64,000 bases of DNA from Winogradskyella litoriviva (GTDB lineage: Bacteria; Bacteroidota; Bacteroidia; Flavobacteriales; Flavobacteriaceae). The DNA lies in assembly GCF_013249065.1 (NCBI RefSeq), contig NZ_JABRWQ010000002.1, positions 310,001-374,000 on the forward strand, read 5' to 3'. The notes beneath the pieces are model-generated. The model was not told the origin of the DNA. It made no database searches and saw only the letters and a program-made list of their open reading frames with translations. The translations under genes and the position numbers were made by a program. Positions 32,999-42,606 of the stretch are shown here, in pieces (within the stretch, counting starts at the first letter, position 1; each line of letters starts with the position of its first letter).

Positions 32999-34501
32999 CT
33001 ATAGCTCAAACCAAGCATCAACATTAGTGACATCACTCGGTTGATTTATAATTGATTTATGAATAAACTCATTATTACTTTTAGCATATTTATAATCATT
33101 TGCCCAATCTCTATGGTTTTTAGACAACTCTATAATACTATCACATACAAACTCAATTTCTGCATTGGTGGTTGTAGGATGAATAGACATACGAATCCAA
33201 CCTGGTTTACGCACTAAATCACCTATAGAAATTTCATCCGTTAACTCATGAGACATTTGCTGATCTACATGCAATAAAAAGTGTCCATAAGTTCCTGCGC
33301 AACTGCAACCTCCTCTGGTCTGAATACCAAATTTATCATTCAACAGTTTCACAGCCAAATTAAAATGCAAATCATCAATATAAAAAGAAATTACACCTAA
33401 GCGATCCTGATGTTGACCTGCGAGAATATTAATATTAGAAATATGTCCTAATTTATTAAAAACAATAGCAATTAATTCATGCTCGCGTTTTAAAATATTA
33501 GCAACACCCATTTTTTCTTTTAACCGAATAGATAATGCTGTTTTTATCGTTTGAAGAAATCCTGGTGTACCACCATCTTCTCGATCTTCAATATTATCAA
33601 TGTATTTGTGTTCTCCCCAAGGATTCGTCCAACTTACGGTACCTCCTCCAGGACAATCTGGTACCATGTTTTTATAAAGCTTCTTATTAAAAACCAAAAC
33701 ACCAGAAGTGCCTGGTCCTCCTAAAAACTTGTGTGGTGAGAAGAAAATAGCATCAAGTTGTTCTGCTTTATCCTTAGGATGCATGTTAATATCTACATAT
33801 GGTGCAGAACAGGCAAAATCTACAAAACATACACCACCATGCTGATGCATTAGTTTAGCAACATCATGATATGGCGTTTGGATACCTGTAACATTAGATC
33901 CACCTACAATAGACGCAATTTTAATGGTACAATCTTTATATTGATGCAGTAACTTCTCTAAATTTCTTAAACAAAATAATCCGTCTTCATTTGGCGGCAC
34001 AACTTCAACTTTAGCAATGGTTTCTAACCACGTTGTTTGGTTAGAATGATGCTCCATATGCGAAATAAAAACAACTGGACGCATTTCATCTGGCACCTTG
34101 GTAAACTCCTTTATGTTTTCAGGTATTTTTAAACCTAAAATACGTTGAAATTTATTAACTACACCTGTCATTCCATTACCAGAAACAATAAGAATATCAT
34201 CTTCATTTGCGTTGACATGATCCTTAATAATATGCTTAGCTTTATGGTAGGCTTTAGTCATTGCCGTGCCAGAAACCGTTGTTTCTGTATGCGTATTGGC
34301 TACAAATGGCCCAAAATCATTACATAGTTTTTCTTCTATGGGTCTATACAAACGGCCTGAAGCAGTCCAATCTGTATAAATGATTTTTTGCTCGCCATAA
34401 GGAGACACAAAGGTTTGATTTTGCCCAATAATATGATTCCTAAATTGGTTAAAGTAGGCTTCTAGTTCACTAGTTTCTCTTGTGGTAGATTCAGAAATCA
34501 T
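32999..34501 (-). CDS. Class V aminotransferase-fold PLP enzyme (SufS/CsdA-like fold)
   Basis: 500-residue PLP enzyme. The Schiff-base Lys lies in FFSPHKFLGGPGTSG. A Cys-containing loop, TRGGCSCAGTYGH, is placed where cysteine desulfurases have theirs. FVDFACSAPYVDI holds the PLP-ring Asp. Length exceeds the usual 400 residues of SufS/CsdA, and homologues of this size in Bacteroidota are annotated only as aminotransferase class V. The reaction is therefore not settled: a desulfurase-like or selenocysteine-lyase-like activity is possible. It is monocistronic or in a pair with glmM, 26 bp downstream on the same strand. Confidence 0.9.
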   Translation of the reverse strand: MISESTTRETSELEAYFNQFRNHIIGQNQTFVSPYGEQKIIYTDWTASGRLYRPIEEKLCNDFGPFVANTHTETTVSGTAMTKAYHKAKHIIKDHVNANEDDILIVSGNGMTGVVNKFQRILGLKIPENIKEFTKVPDEMRPVVFISHMEHHSNQTTWLETIAKVEVVPPNEDGLFCLRNLEKLLHQYKDCTIKIASIVGGSNVTGIQTPYHDVAKLMHQHGGVCFVDFACSAPYVDINMHPKDKAEQLDAIFFSPHKFLGGPGTSGVLVFNKKLYKNMVPDCPGGGTVSWTNPWGEHKYIDNIEDREDGGTPGFLQTIKTALSIRLKEKMGVANILKREHELIAIVFNKLGHISNINILAGQHQDRLGVISFYIDDLHFNLAVKLLNDKFGIQTRGGCSCAGTYGHFLLHVDQQMSHELTDEISIGDLVRKPGWIRMSIHPTTTNAEIEFVCDSIIELSKNHRDWANDYKYAKSNNEFIHKSIINQPSDVTNVDAWFEL

Positions 34502-34527
34502 AATATTGATAATTATATTTAAAGATA

Positions 34528-35916
34528 CTAAATATTAGCAACAGCTTTAATCTCGGCAATAAAACGTTCGGCTAACGTATCTGCAGCTTCTTGAGAAGGT
34601 GCTTCTGTATAAATTCTTATAATTGGTTCTGTATTACTCTTACGTAAGTGTACCCAACTATCTGCAAAATCAATTTTTACACCATCAATAGTCGTTAATT
34701 TTTCATCACTGTAATTAGCTTCCATAGTAGATAAAATTCCATCAACATCTAAACCTGGTGTTAATTGAATTTTCTTCTTACTCATAAAGTAATTTGGGTA
34801 AGTGGCTCTTAACGCGCTTACTTTCATTTGCTTTTCGGCTAACAAGCTTAAAAATAAAGCAACACCAACTAAAGCATCGCGGCCATAATGAGAATCTGGA
34901 TAAATAATTCCGCCATTACCTTCACCTCCAATAACAACCTTGTTTTTCTTCATTAAAGCCACAACATTCACCTCACCAACAGCACTGGCCTCATACGTTC
35001 CGCCATGCTTCTCAGTTACATCTCGCAAAGCTCTTGTAGAACTCATGTTACTCACCGTATTACCTGGAGTTTTGCTGAGTACGTAATCGGCACAGGCAAC
35101 AAGCGTATATTCTTCTCCAAACATTTCGCCTGTTTCATCCATAAACGCTAATCGGTCTACATCTGGATCAACAACAATTCCAAAATCAGCATGTTCCTTA
35201 ACAACCGCTTTTGCTAAATCACCTAAATGTTCCTTTAATGGTTCTGGATTATGCGGAAAATGACCTGTTGGATCACAGTATAATTTTACTGGCTCTACAC
35301 CTAAACGCTCTAATAATAACGGAATAGCAATACCTCCTGTAGAATTTACACCATCAACAACCACTTTAAAATTGGCGTCTTTTATAGCTTTTACATTCAC
35401 TAAGTCTAAGTCCAAAACTTCATCTATATGGATATCAATATAAGCATCGTTTACGGTAATTTTTCCTAAGTCATCTACCTCAGCAAAATTCATGGTGTTA
35501 GATTCAGCTATTTCCAAAATCTTCTGACCTTCTGCACCATTTAAAAATTCACCTTTTGCATTTAAAAGCTTTAAGGCATTCCATTGTTTTGGGTTGTGAC
35601 TTGCTGTTAAAATAATACCACCATCAGCATGTTCTAATGGTACAGCTACTTCAACAGTTGGTGTGGTAGACAAACCTAAATCTATAACGTGGATTCCTAA
35701 ACCTACTAATGTATTCATTACTAAATTCTGAATCATTTCTCCAGAAATACGAGCATCTCTACCAACAACAACGATATAGTTGTCTTTTTGACGTTGCGTT
35801 TTTAACCATGTACCATAAGCTGCAGCAAATTTAACGGCATCTATAGGTGTTAAGTTTTCGTCTACTGGTCCTCCAATAGTTCCTCTAATTCCTGATATTG
35901 ATTTTATTAATGTCAT
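34528..35916 (-). CDS. glmM: Phosphoglucosamine mutase (alpha-D-phosphohexomutase)
   Basis: 462 residues from ATG 35916. Converts glucosamine-6-phosphate to glucosamine-1-phosphate for peptidoglycan and LPS precursors. The N-terminal SISGIRGTIGG, the phosphoserine loop TASHNP (Ser106), the metal-binding DPDVDR, the sugar-binding GGEGNGG and the C-terminal phosphate-binding region RKSNTEPIIRIY are all in order. The call between glmM and a phosphomannomutase is made on the GlmM-like start and Bacteroidota annotation practice. An upstream ATG at 35937 is possible but adds an unsupported MLKIEKH. Confidence 0.93.
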   Translation of the reverse strand: MTLIKSISGIRGTIGGPVDENLTPIDAVKFAAAYGTWLKTQRQKDNYIVVVGRDARISGEMIQNLVMNTLVGLGIHVIDLGLSTTPTVEVAVPLEHADGGIILTASHNPKQWNALKLLNAKGEFLNGAEGQKILEIAESNTMNFAEVDDLGKITVNDAYIDIHIDEVLDLDLVNVKAIKDANFKVVVDGVNSTGGIAIPLLLERLGVEPVKLYCDPTGHFPHNPEPLKEHLGDLAKAVVKEHADFGIVVDPDVDRLAFMDETGEMFGEEYTLVACADYVLSKTPGNTVSNMSSTRALRDVTEKHGGTYEASAVGEVNVVALMKKNKVVIGGEGNGGIIYPDSHYGRDALVGVALFLSLLAEKQMKVSALRATYPNYFMSKKKIQLTPGLDVDGILSTMEANYSDEKLTTIDGVKIDFADSWVHLRKSNTEPIIRIYTEAPSQEAADTLAERFIAEIKAVANI

Positions 35917-36096
35917 GTGTTTTTCTATTTTAAGCAAATATAATATCTTAATCTTACTTAGGACTTTAACTCATCTTGACTTTTGTCTTTTAACCGAAAA
36001 AAACAAAGAATTCTTTATAAATTGTAACCATTTTAAAATCATCGTCTTTAATATTCAAATTTAAACAGAAATTAATACGGCCTAAAAAGCAAACTA

Positions 36097-36126
36097 TTGT
36101 TTAAAAATTAAGTTGAGTTAAATTTG
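36097..36126 (+). promoter_or_regulatory. Promoter of the ACP phosphodiesterase gene
   Basis: TTG at 36097-36099, 19 bp spacer, then TAAATTTG at 36119-36126: a good Bacteroidota promoter. The ATG is at 36145, 18 bp downstream of the -7 box. Confidence 0.6.
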
Positions 36127-36144
36127 AATTTGTAATTTCGAACA

Positions 36145-36747
36145 ATGAATTTTCTAGCACATATTTACCTTTCTGGAGATAACGAACTGATTACTATCGG
36201 AAACTTTGTTGGTGATGGTGTAAGAGGCAATAAGTACAAGTTATATCCTACCGAAATTCAAATTGGTATCCAATTACACAGACACATAGATACCTTTACC
36301 GATGCACACACCGTATTTAGACAATGCACCAAACGTTTACATACTGGCTATGGTCATTACAGTGGTGTTATTGTAGATATTTTTTTCGACCATTTCTTAG
36401 CCAAAAACTGGACCTCCTACTCAGACATTCCGCTCCCTGACTATATAGACAGCTTTTATAAAAGTTTAAGCAAAAACATAGACATTCTACCGCCACGTTT
36501 TAAAAGAATTTCTCCTATTATGATTGAAGGTAATTGGTTGTTGAGTTATGCAACAATTGATGGTATTCAGAAAGTTTTAAACGGCATGAATCATAGAACA
36601 GAAGGACGTTCTAAAATGAACGAAGCCACAAAAGAACTAAAAGAACATTATGAAGATTTTGAAGCTGATTTTACTCTGTTTTTTGATGAATTAATAACCT
36701 TTAGTTACAAAAAACGACTCGAAATAGAGAACGAATTTAAATTATAA
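36145..36747 (+). CDS. ACP phosphodiesterase (AcpH-like)
   Basis: 200 residues of the AcpH family (DUF479), which removes 4'-phosphopantetheine from acyl carrier protein. The start MNFLAHIYLSG, the GNFVGDGVRG segment, the HRHIDTFTDAH metal-binding motif and DIFFDHFLAKNW match the HD-like catalytic core. Cytoplasmic, complete and of normal length. It lies 229 bp from the divergent glmM, with its own promoter, and is followed by an unknown membrane-anchored protein. Confidence 0.93.
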   Translation: MNFLAHIYLSGDNELITIGNFVGDGVRGNKYKLYPTEIQIGIQLHRHIDTFTDAHTVFRQCTKRLHTGYGHYSGVIVDIFFDHFLAKNWTSYSDIPLPDYIDSFYKSLSKNIDILPPRFKRISPIMIEGNWLLSYATIDGIQKVLNGMNHRTEGRSKMNEATKELKEHYEDFEADFTLFFDELITFSYKKRLEIENEFKL

Positions 36748-36804
36748 CCCTTTATTAAGTGACAAATTCAGTATCAACCTTAACTTCTATTAATTTTCAT
36801 TGTC

Positions 36805-37536
36805 ATGGCTAAACCAATAACTTTAAAAAAAGTACTAAAAATTACCGGAGGTGTTATCGTATTCTTCACCTTACCCACACTCCTACTCTTTGGGTTTATG
36901 TATTTAAAATACAATGAAGATATACCTACCGGAACTTTAGGAACCGAAGCAGACCAACTTGCCACAAAAATGCTTACTGCTTTAAATGAAGATGCTTATA
37001 TAAATACCGATTACTTAGAATGGAGCTTTAAAGGGAGACATCATTACAAATGGTACAAAACAGATAATACCTGCGAAGTGTACTGGGATGATTTTAGCGT
37101 TATACTAGATTTTGAAAACCCAAATAATTCAAAAGTTTTTGTCTTAGAACAAGAATATAATGGTATCGAAAAACAAGATTATATACTTAAAGCTACAAAC
37201 TATTTTAATAATGATTCATTTTGGTTGGTAGCGCCTTATAAAGTATTTGACGATGGCGTTGAAAGACGATTGGTTAAAACCGATAACAATAAAAATGCGC
37301 TTTTGGTGACCTATAAATCTGGCGGAACAACACCTGGAGATTCTTATCTATGGCATTTAGATGAAAACGGTAAACCGAAAAGTTTTCAAATGTGGGTCGA
37401 TATTTTACCTATTAATGGTTTAGAAGCGACTTGGGAAAATTGGATAACAACAGAGACAGGTGCTCAATTACCAACGTTTCATAAACTACTCATTTTAGGT
37501 ATTGAAATGAACGATGTAAAAGGATTAAACCTATAA
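36805..37536 (+). CDS. Membrane-anchored unknown protein
   Basis: 243 residues. One N-terminal membrane helix (about 15-35, VIVFFTLPTLLLFGFMYL) anchors a soluble, beta-rich domain with aromatic-rich strands (WSFKGRHHYKWY, CEVYWDDFSV, YLWHLDENGKPKSFQMWVD). No named domain is recognised. The topology suggests a periplasm-facing domain, perhaps of LolA-like or lipid-related fold, but this is a guess. It follows the ACP phosphodiesterase by 57 bp. Confidence 0.85.
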   Translation: MAKPITLKKVLKITGGVIVFFTLPTLLLFGFMYLKYNEDIPTGTLGTEADQLATKMLTALNEDAYINTDYLEWSFKGRHHYKWYKTDNTCEVYWDDFSVILDFENPNNSKVFVLEQEYNGIEKQDYILKATNYFNNDSFWLVAPYKVFDDGVERRLVKTDNNKNALLVTYKSGGTTPGDSYLWHLDENGKPKSFQMWVDILPINGLEATWENWITTETGAQLPTFHKLLILGIEMNDVKGLNL

Positions 37537-37564
37537 TAATAGCACAAGGTCTATTGCCTAAGTA

Positions 37565-38365
37565 CTACATATCGCGCAATTCTCTGTTCATCCGCTCATT
37601 TTCTTCAAGTTCCTCTTGTGGAATTACTTTTAAGAATGAAGGATGCTGCTCAATAGCATATTCTATTTTTTCAACAATGCTGTCAATAGATTCATTCTCG
37701 TAATCAATTTCTAATGGTGCCTTGATTTCAAATGATTGAAAAATATTTTTCTTTTTTATTCGCAATCCCTTCTTATCAAAAGAACGTCTAAATCCATCAA
37801 TAACTATAGGTACAACTATCGGTTTGTAGCGTTTTATAATATGCGCTGTCCCTTTTCTAATAGGTTTAAAAGGCGTTGTTGTGCCTTGCGGAAATGTTAT
37901 TACCCAACCATCATTTAGAGCTTTTCCAATACTAGAAATATCGCTCATTTTTACTTGCCTATTAATATCTTTTCCTTGCGAACGCCATGTACGCTCAATA
38001 CTAATAGAACCTACATAAGCTAAAATTTTAGGCAAAAGACCTGCCTTCATGGTTTCCTTTGCCGCAACATAATAAATATTAAGTTTTGGATTCCACAAGT
38101 AACCAATATTCTTAATAGAATCATCTCTATTGCTTAAACTCGCATTAAAAACATGGAACATAGCAATAACATCAGCAAAATAGGTCTGATGATTAGAAAT
38201 AAACAATACATTGGCATCAGGAAGGTTCTTAATAATATCAGACCCTTCAATCTGTAATTCATTAAATCCTCTAAAACGTTGATGTGTTAAGGCTCCTAAG
38301 ATTCTAATCAACCATTTTTTAACCCAAAGTATATGTCCAAAAGGATTCTTTTTGAATAATCCCAT
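37565..38365 (-). CDS. 1-acyl-sn-glycerol-3-phosphate acyltransferase-like (PlsC family)
   Basis: 266 residues with the PlsC motifs in order: NHQTYFAD (H-x4-D-like catalytic site), the GSISIERTW region (motif II), FPQGTTTP (motif III, normally FPEGTRS) and PIVVPIVI (motif IV). It probably acylates lysophosphatidic acid or a related lipid at the inner membrane. Gln replaces Glu in motif III, a change seen in some flavobacterial members. It converges with the unknown gene at 36805-37536. Confidence 0.9.
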   Translation of the reverse strand: MGLFKKNPFGHILWVKKWLIRILGALTHQRFRGFNELQIEGSDIIKNLPDANVLFISNHQTYFADVIAMFHVFNASLSNRDDSIKNIGYLWNPKLNIYYVAAKETMKAGLLPKILAYVGSISIERTWRSQGKDINRQVKMSDISSIGKALNDGWVITFPQGTTTPFKPIRKGTAHIIKRYKPIVVPIVIDGFRRSFDKKGLRIKKKNIFQSFEIKAPLEIDYENESIDSIVEKIEYAIEQHPSFLKVIPQEELEENERMNRELRDM

Positions 38366-38415
38366 AGTTAGTTTTCAAATTTTTAGTCAATTACAAATGT
38401 AAACATAATGTTAAG

Positions 38416-39060
38416 TTATAAAACTTGTTTTAACAAGTCTTTTATTTCTCCAAGAATCATAGCAGTGGCTCCCCAAACAATTTGATTATTGAGATTAAAA
38501 GCTGGGACGTCTACTTCAATATCCAAAGAGGTTGGTACTTTGGCTGTTACAGCATTAGATTCACATAAAAATTCTGAAAGTTTCACTTCTATAATAGATT
38601 CTACTTCTTCATCTTGTTTAGAAAATTTTAAATACTCATTAGAAATTCCAATATATGGATGTACCATAAAATTACTTGGCGGAATATAAATAGGCGATAT
38701 GGTTTTAATCACCTCAAATTGAGTCCGAGATACACCTATTTCTTCCTCAGTCTCTCGTATAGCTGTTTCTTGTAAATCGTTTTGATCGGCATCTTCATAC
38801 TTTCCTCCAGGAAAACCAACTTGGGCAGAATGTACGCCTTTGTATGTTTTACGAAGTATTAAAACCAAGTGGGTTTCGTCATTTACATTAGGATAAAACA
38901 AAGCCATAACGCCTGCTTTTCTTGTCGATTTAGATTTTGTCTTCATTTGAGCTTCCAATTCTAATCGATATGGTGGCGACATTTTTGCATGAGAGTCTTC
39001 GCCAATAAGCTTAAGATGTTTTATTTTTACTACAGATTCTAAAAACGTACTAAATAACAT
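38416..39060 (-). CDS. NUDIX hydrolase, CoA pyrophosphatase type
   Basis: 214 residues. The Nudix box is GGKYEDADQNDLQ, then ETAIRETEEEIGV, with the CoA-type lead-in SAQVGFPGG. The N-terminus (FLESVVKIKHLKLIGEDSHAKMSPP) matches this subgroup, supporting the start at 39060. It likely removes 3'-phospho-AMP from CoA or its derivatives. The start codon is only 2 bp from the start codon of the divergent cyclophilin gene, so each promoter must lie inside the other gene. Confidence 0.93.
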   Translation of the reverse strand: MLFSTFLESVVKIKHLKLIGEDSHAKMSPPYRLELEAQMKTKSKSTRKAGVMALFYPNVNDETHLVLILRKTYKGVHSAQVGFPGGKYEDADQNDLQETAIRETEEEIGVSRTQFEVIKTISPIYIPPSNFMVHPYIGISNEYLKFSKQDEEVESIIEVKLSEFLCESNAVTAKVPTSLDIEVDVPAFNLNNQIVWGATAMILGEIKDLLKQVL

Positions 39061-39062
39061 TT

Positions 39063-39776
39063 ATGAGATTTCGATTTGTGTTTCCGATGATTATCGGAAT
39101 TGGATTACTATTTCTGAATTGTGAAGATAAACAATCTTCAAAAAAAAATAAGACAACAGTTGTAAAAGATTCTATTGCTGCACCAACACCAAAAAAAACA
39201 AAAACTGAAAACAATTCTGAATTCCCGAGACTTACAGATGCTAATGCCATGGAATTCTTTTTAGAATACGAAAAAGAAAACAAAGAAAACAAAGCACGCA
39301 TCACTACCGATTTTGGCATCATTGAAATAATATTATATGATAAAACTAAATTCCATAGAGCCAATTTTGTCTACCTCACCAAACGCCAATATTTTGATGG
39401 AACTCAATTTTACAGAGTGGTAAAAGACTTTGTAATACAAGGTGGTAGTAGTGACGATTACGACCTTGCTAAAAAACGTCAAAAAATCGGGAAATATTTA
39501 TTACCTCCAGATACCAAAAGAGGCTACACACACAAAAGAGGTGCGGTTTCTATGCCTAGTGGCGAAATTGAAAATGCCTATAAATTAGCGTCTCCTTTTC
39601 AGTTTTTTATTATTAATCGCCAAGGTGGCGCCAAATACTTAGATGGCGATTATACCGTTTTTGGAGAGGTGACCTCTGGCATGGATGTGGTGGATAAAAT
39701 CAATAGCGTAAAAACAGACGAAGGTGATTGGCCACTACATAATGTCTATATTAGAAAGGTGGAGTTAATCGATTAG
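39063..39776 (+). CDS. Cyclophilin-type peptidyl-prolyl isomerase lipoprotein
   Basis: 237 residues. A lipoprotein signal ends at LFLNC (Cys20) and a Lys/Thr-rich linker follows. The cyclophilin domain starts near residue 80 with ITTDFGIIEIILYDKTKFHRANFVYL and includes DGTQFYRV, the QGG motif and the FFIINRQGG segment. It assists protein folding in the periplasm. The start is fixed by the signal peptide and lies 2 bp from the divergent NUDIX gene. Complete and of normal length for Bacteroidota lipoprotein PPIases. Confidence 0.93.
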   Translation: MRFRFVFPMIIGIGLLFLNCEDKQSSKKNKTTVVKDSIAAPTPKKTKTENNSEFPRLTDANAMEFFLEYEKENKENKARITTDFGIIEIILYDKTKFHRANFVYLTKRQYFDGTQFYRVVKDFVIQGGSSDDYDLAKKRQKIGKYLLPPDTKRGYTHKRGAVSMPSGEIENAYKLASPFQFFIINRQGGAKYLDGDYTVFGEVTSGMDVVDKINSVKTDEGDWPLHNVYIRKVELID

Positions 39777-39918
39777 TGCTATGGACTATTAAACCTATTT
39801 AAAACACAATGCAGTTACCAATAATTATCAATATTTTAATAACAGTTCTGCACTAAATTCTGTATATTGTTTCTTTATTTAAAACACAACATTTTTTCCT
39901 CTCATAAAACTAACAATA

Positions 39919-42066
39919 ATGATTTCTAAAACATTAAAATCTACCCTAATTTGCAGTATCATTTTATTATCTAGCTGTAAAGAAGAAACCAAAAAACCTA
40001 TTGAAACAGCAATGAGCGACAATGTATTAATTCAAGAATGGACAGGGCCTTACCAAGGTGTTCCGGCTTTCGATATAATCTCTGTGGAAGCTATTAAACC
40101 GGCTATGGAAGAAGCGATGAAGTTAAATCTTGCCGAAATTGAAGCAATCGCCAATTCTACTGAAGCTGCAACGTTTAAAAACACCATTGCTGCCATGGAA
40201 AGTGCTGGTAAACCACTAGACCGTGTTTTTGCGTATTATGGCATTATGGGAGCTAACGTATCTTCTCCGGAGTTTAGAAAAATTCAATCCGAATTAGCAC
40301 CAAAACTTTCTGACTTTAGGTCTAAAATCTCTCAGAACGAAAAACTATTCAAACGCATAAAAACCGTTTACGATGCCGCTCAAAAAACACCTTTAGATCC
40401 GCAAGAGCAACGTGTTGTAGATTTAATTTATAAACGTTTTGAAATGAATGGCGCCAATCTTAATGCCGAAAAGAAAGCGCGTTATGCTGCCATTAACAAA
40501 GAATTATCATCATTATACACGGATTTTGCAAATAACGTATTGCACGACGAAGAAAACTACATCACGTATTTAAACAAAGACCAACTCGGTGGTTTAGCGG
40601 ATGGTTTTATTAAATCTGCTGCAAAAATAGCTACAGATAAAGGTCAAGATGGAAAATATGCCATCACAAATACGCGCTCTTCTATGGATCCTTTTCTAAC
40701 CTATTCTACAGAACGCGAATTACGTAAACAGGTTTGGGAAAATTACTACTCTAGAGGCGACAATGGTGATGAATACGACAACAATACGATTATAGCTCAA
40801 ATTTTAAATCTTAGAAAAGAACGCGTTGCGCTTATGGGTTATAAGAATTATGCAGAATGGCGCTTACAAGACCGAATGGCAAAAACACCAGAAAATGCTA
40901 TGGACTTAATGCTTAAAGTTTGGCCTGCAGCAACGGCTAGAGTTAAAGAAGAAGTTGCTGACATGCAAACCGTAGCTAATGAGCTTGGTGATAAAATTAC
41001 TATTGAACCTTGGGATTATAGATATTACGCAGAGAAAGTACGTAAAAAGAAATACGATTTAGATAGCGATGAAGTTAAACAATACCTACAATTAGATAAA
41101 CTTACCGAAGCTATGTTTTATGTGGCTGGCGAATTATTTAACTACAAATTTACGCCTGTTGAAGAAGGTACAGTTCCTGTATTTCATGAAGATGTGAAAG
41201 TTTGGGAAGTTACCGATAAAGACTCTGGCAAAAATATTGGCCTATGGTATTTAGACCCTTATGCACGCCAAGGCAAACGTTCTGGGGCTTGGGCTACAAC
41301 GTATAGAAGCTCAGCATCTTTTGAAAGCGATATGAATGTGCTAGCCTCTAACAATTCTAACTTTGTTAAGCCTGCGCCTGGTGAAGCTGTTTTGGTATCA
41401 TGGGATGACGCTACTACATTTTTTCATGAATTCGGACACGCACTTCACTTCTTCTCGGCAGATGTAAAATACCCAACTTTAAATGGAGGTGTTAGAGATT
41501 ATACAGAGTTTCAATCGCAATTACTAGAACGTTGGTTATCTACCGATAATGTAATCAACAAATATTTGGTGCATTATAAAACAGGTGAACCGATACCTGC
41601 TAGTTTAGTAGAAAAAATTAAGAAAGCGTCAACCTTTAACCAAGGCTTCGGAACGACAGAATACTTAGCTTCGGCACTTATGGATATGAAACTACATTTA
41701 GCAGACCCTACTGATATTGATATTGATACTTTTGAACGTGAAACTTTAAACGAATTAGGCATGCCTAAAGAATTACCAATGCGTCATAGAACACCGCAAT
41801 TCGGACATGTATTTTCTGGCGAAGGATACGCAACAGCGTATTATGGTTATATGTGGGCAGATGTTTTAACAAGCGACGCGTCTGAAGCGTTTAAAGAAGC
41901 CGAAGGTGGTTTTTATGATAAAGAAGTGGCAAATAAATTGGTGAAATACTTGTTTGCGCCTCGTAATGCCATGGATCCAGCGGAAGCTTACAGAAAGTTT
42001 AGAGGACGTGATGCTAAAATTGAAGCTTTAATGCGCGATCGTGGCTTTCCTGTACCTCAAGAATAA
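39919..42066 (+). CDS. M3-family metallopeptidase lipoprotein (peptidyl-dipeptidase Dcp-like)
   Basis: 715 residues. The lipobox SSC places Cys20 at the mature N-terminus, so the enzyme is membrane-anchored on the periplasmic side. The zinc site HEFGH lies near residue 503 (TTFFHEFGHALHFF), with the third ligand Glu downstream (DYTEFQSQLLER). The C-terminal FGHVFSGEGYATAYYGYMWADV matches M3A peptidases. It trims short peptides, removing C-terminal dipeptides if Dcp-like. It stands as a single gene 142 bp after the cyclophilin gene. Confidence 0.95.
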   Translation: MISKTLKSTLICSIILLSSCKEETKKPIETAMSDNVLIQEWTGPYQGVPAFDIISVEAIKPAMEEAMKLNLAEIEAIANSTEAATFKNTIAAMESAGKPLDRVFAYYGIMGANVSSPEFRKIQSELAPKLSDFRSKISQNEKLFKRIKTVYDAAQKTPLDPQEQRVVDLIYKRFEMNGANLNAEKKARYAAINKELSSLYTDFANNVLHDEENYITYLNKDQLGGLADGFIKSAAKIATDKGQDGKYAITNTRSSMDPFLTYSTERELRKQVWENYYSRGDNGDEYDNNTIIAQILNLRKERVALMGYKNYAEWRLQDRMAKTPENAMDLMLKVWPAATARVKEEVADMQTVANELGDKITIEPWDYRYYAEKVRKKKYDLDSDEVKQYLQLDKLTEAMFYVAGELFNYKFTPVEEGTVPVFHEDVKVWEVTDKDSGKNIGLWYLDPYARQGKRSGAWATTYRSSASFESDMNVLASNNSNFVKPAPGEAVLVSWDDATTFFHEFGHALHFFSADVKYPTLNGGVRDYTEFQSQLLERWLSTDNVINKYLVHYKTGEPIPASLVEKIKKASTFNQGFGTTEYLASALMDMKLHLADPTDIDIDTFERETLNELGMPKELPMRHRTPQFGHVFSGEGYATAYYGYMWADVLTSDASEAFKEAEGGFYDKEVANKLVKYLFAPRNAMDPAEAYRKFRGRDAKIEALMRDRGFPVPQE

Positions 42067-42108
42067 TCGTTTTTAATCTATAGAAACACCGCTTCTAATA
42101 CGACATAT

Positions 42109-42606
42109 ATGAAACAAATATTAAGCCTCACAATGGTATTATTACCGCTTATCTTAATTTCTCAAAATTCAGAAAGCTATTTTCCTGTTGAAATAGGTAA
42201 AGAAAAACAACTGACTTGGTATAACGATACGTATGTAGAATCATTTACGGATTCAACAGAACTTGGTGGTGAAACATATTATGTGTATTCGCAAAAATTT
42301 AAAAACAACACCATAGAAATGCCTATAAGAATAAGTAATGACACAGTGTATCATTGGAATGAGGTAAAGAATAAGCATCAAGTCTTTTTCGGAATCAATC
42401 CAAAGGTTGGAGAGACTATTGGCATCGGAACGATTAAAAAAATTGACGCAAAACTAAAAACACCCAAAGGCAAATTAACCGACTTACTTGTTATAGAAAT
42501 GACCTATTCAAATGGGGTCACAGACAAAAGGTATTACAAAAAAGGGGTTGGTTTAGTTGCTGTAAAAAGTAAAAAGGGCTTAATCTGTTATTATGTCCCA
42601 GAGTAA
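42109..42606 (+). CDS. Secreted unknown protein
   Basis: 165 residues with an N-terminal signal peptide (QILSLTMVLLPLILIS). The mature part is beta-rich (YFPVEIGKEKQLTWYNDTYVE, TYYVYSQKF, KGVGLVAVKSKKGLICYY). No named domain is recognised. The repeated YxPxxxG and GVGLV patterns resemble small flavobacterial exported proteins. It overlaps the next gene by 14 bp, which suggests co-expression with that cytoplasmic protein. Confidence 0.8.
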   Translation: MKQILSLTMVLLPLILISQNSESYFPVEIGKEKQLTWYNDTYVESFTDSTELGGETYYVYSQKFKNNTIEMPIRISNDTVYHWNEVKNKHQVFFGINPKVGETIGIGTIKKIDAKLKTPKGKLTDLLVIEMTYSNGVTDKRYYKKGVGLVAVKSKKGLICYYVPE

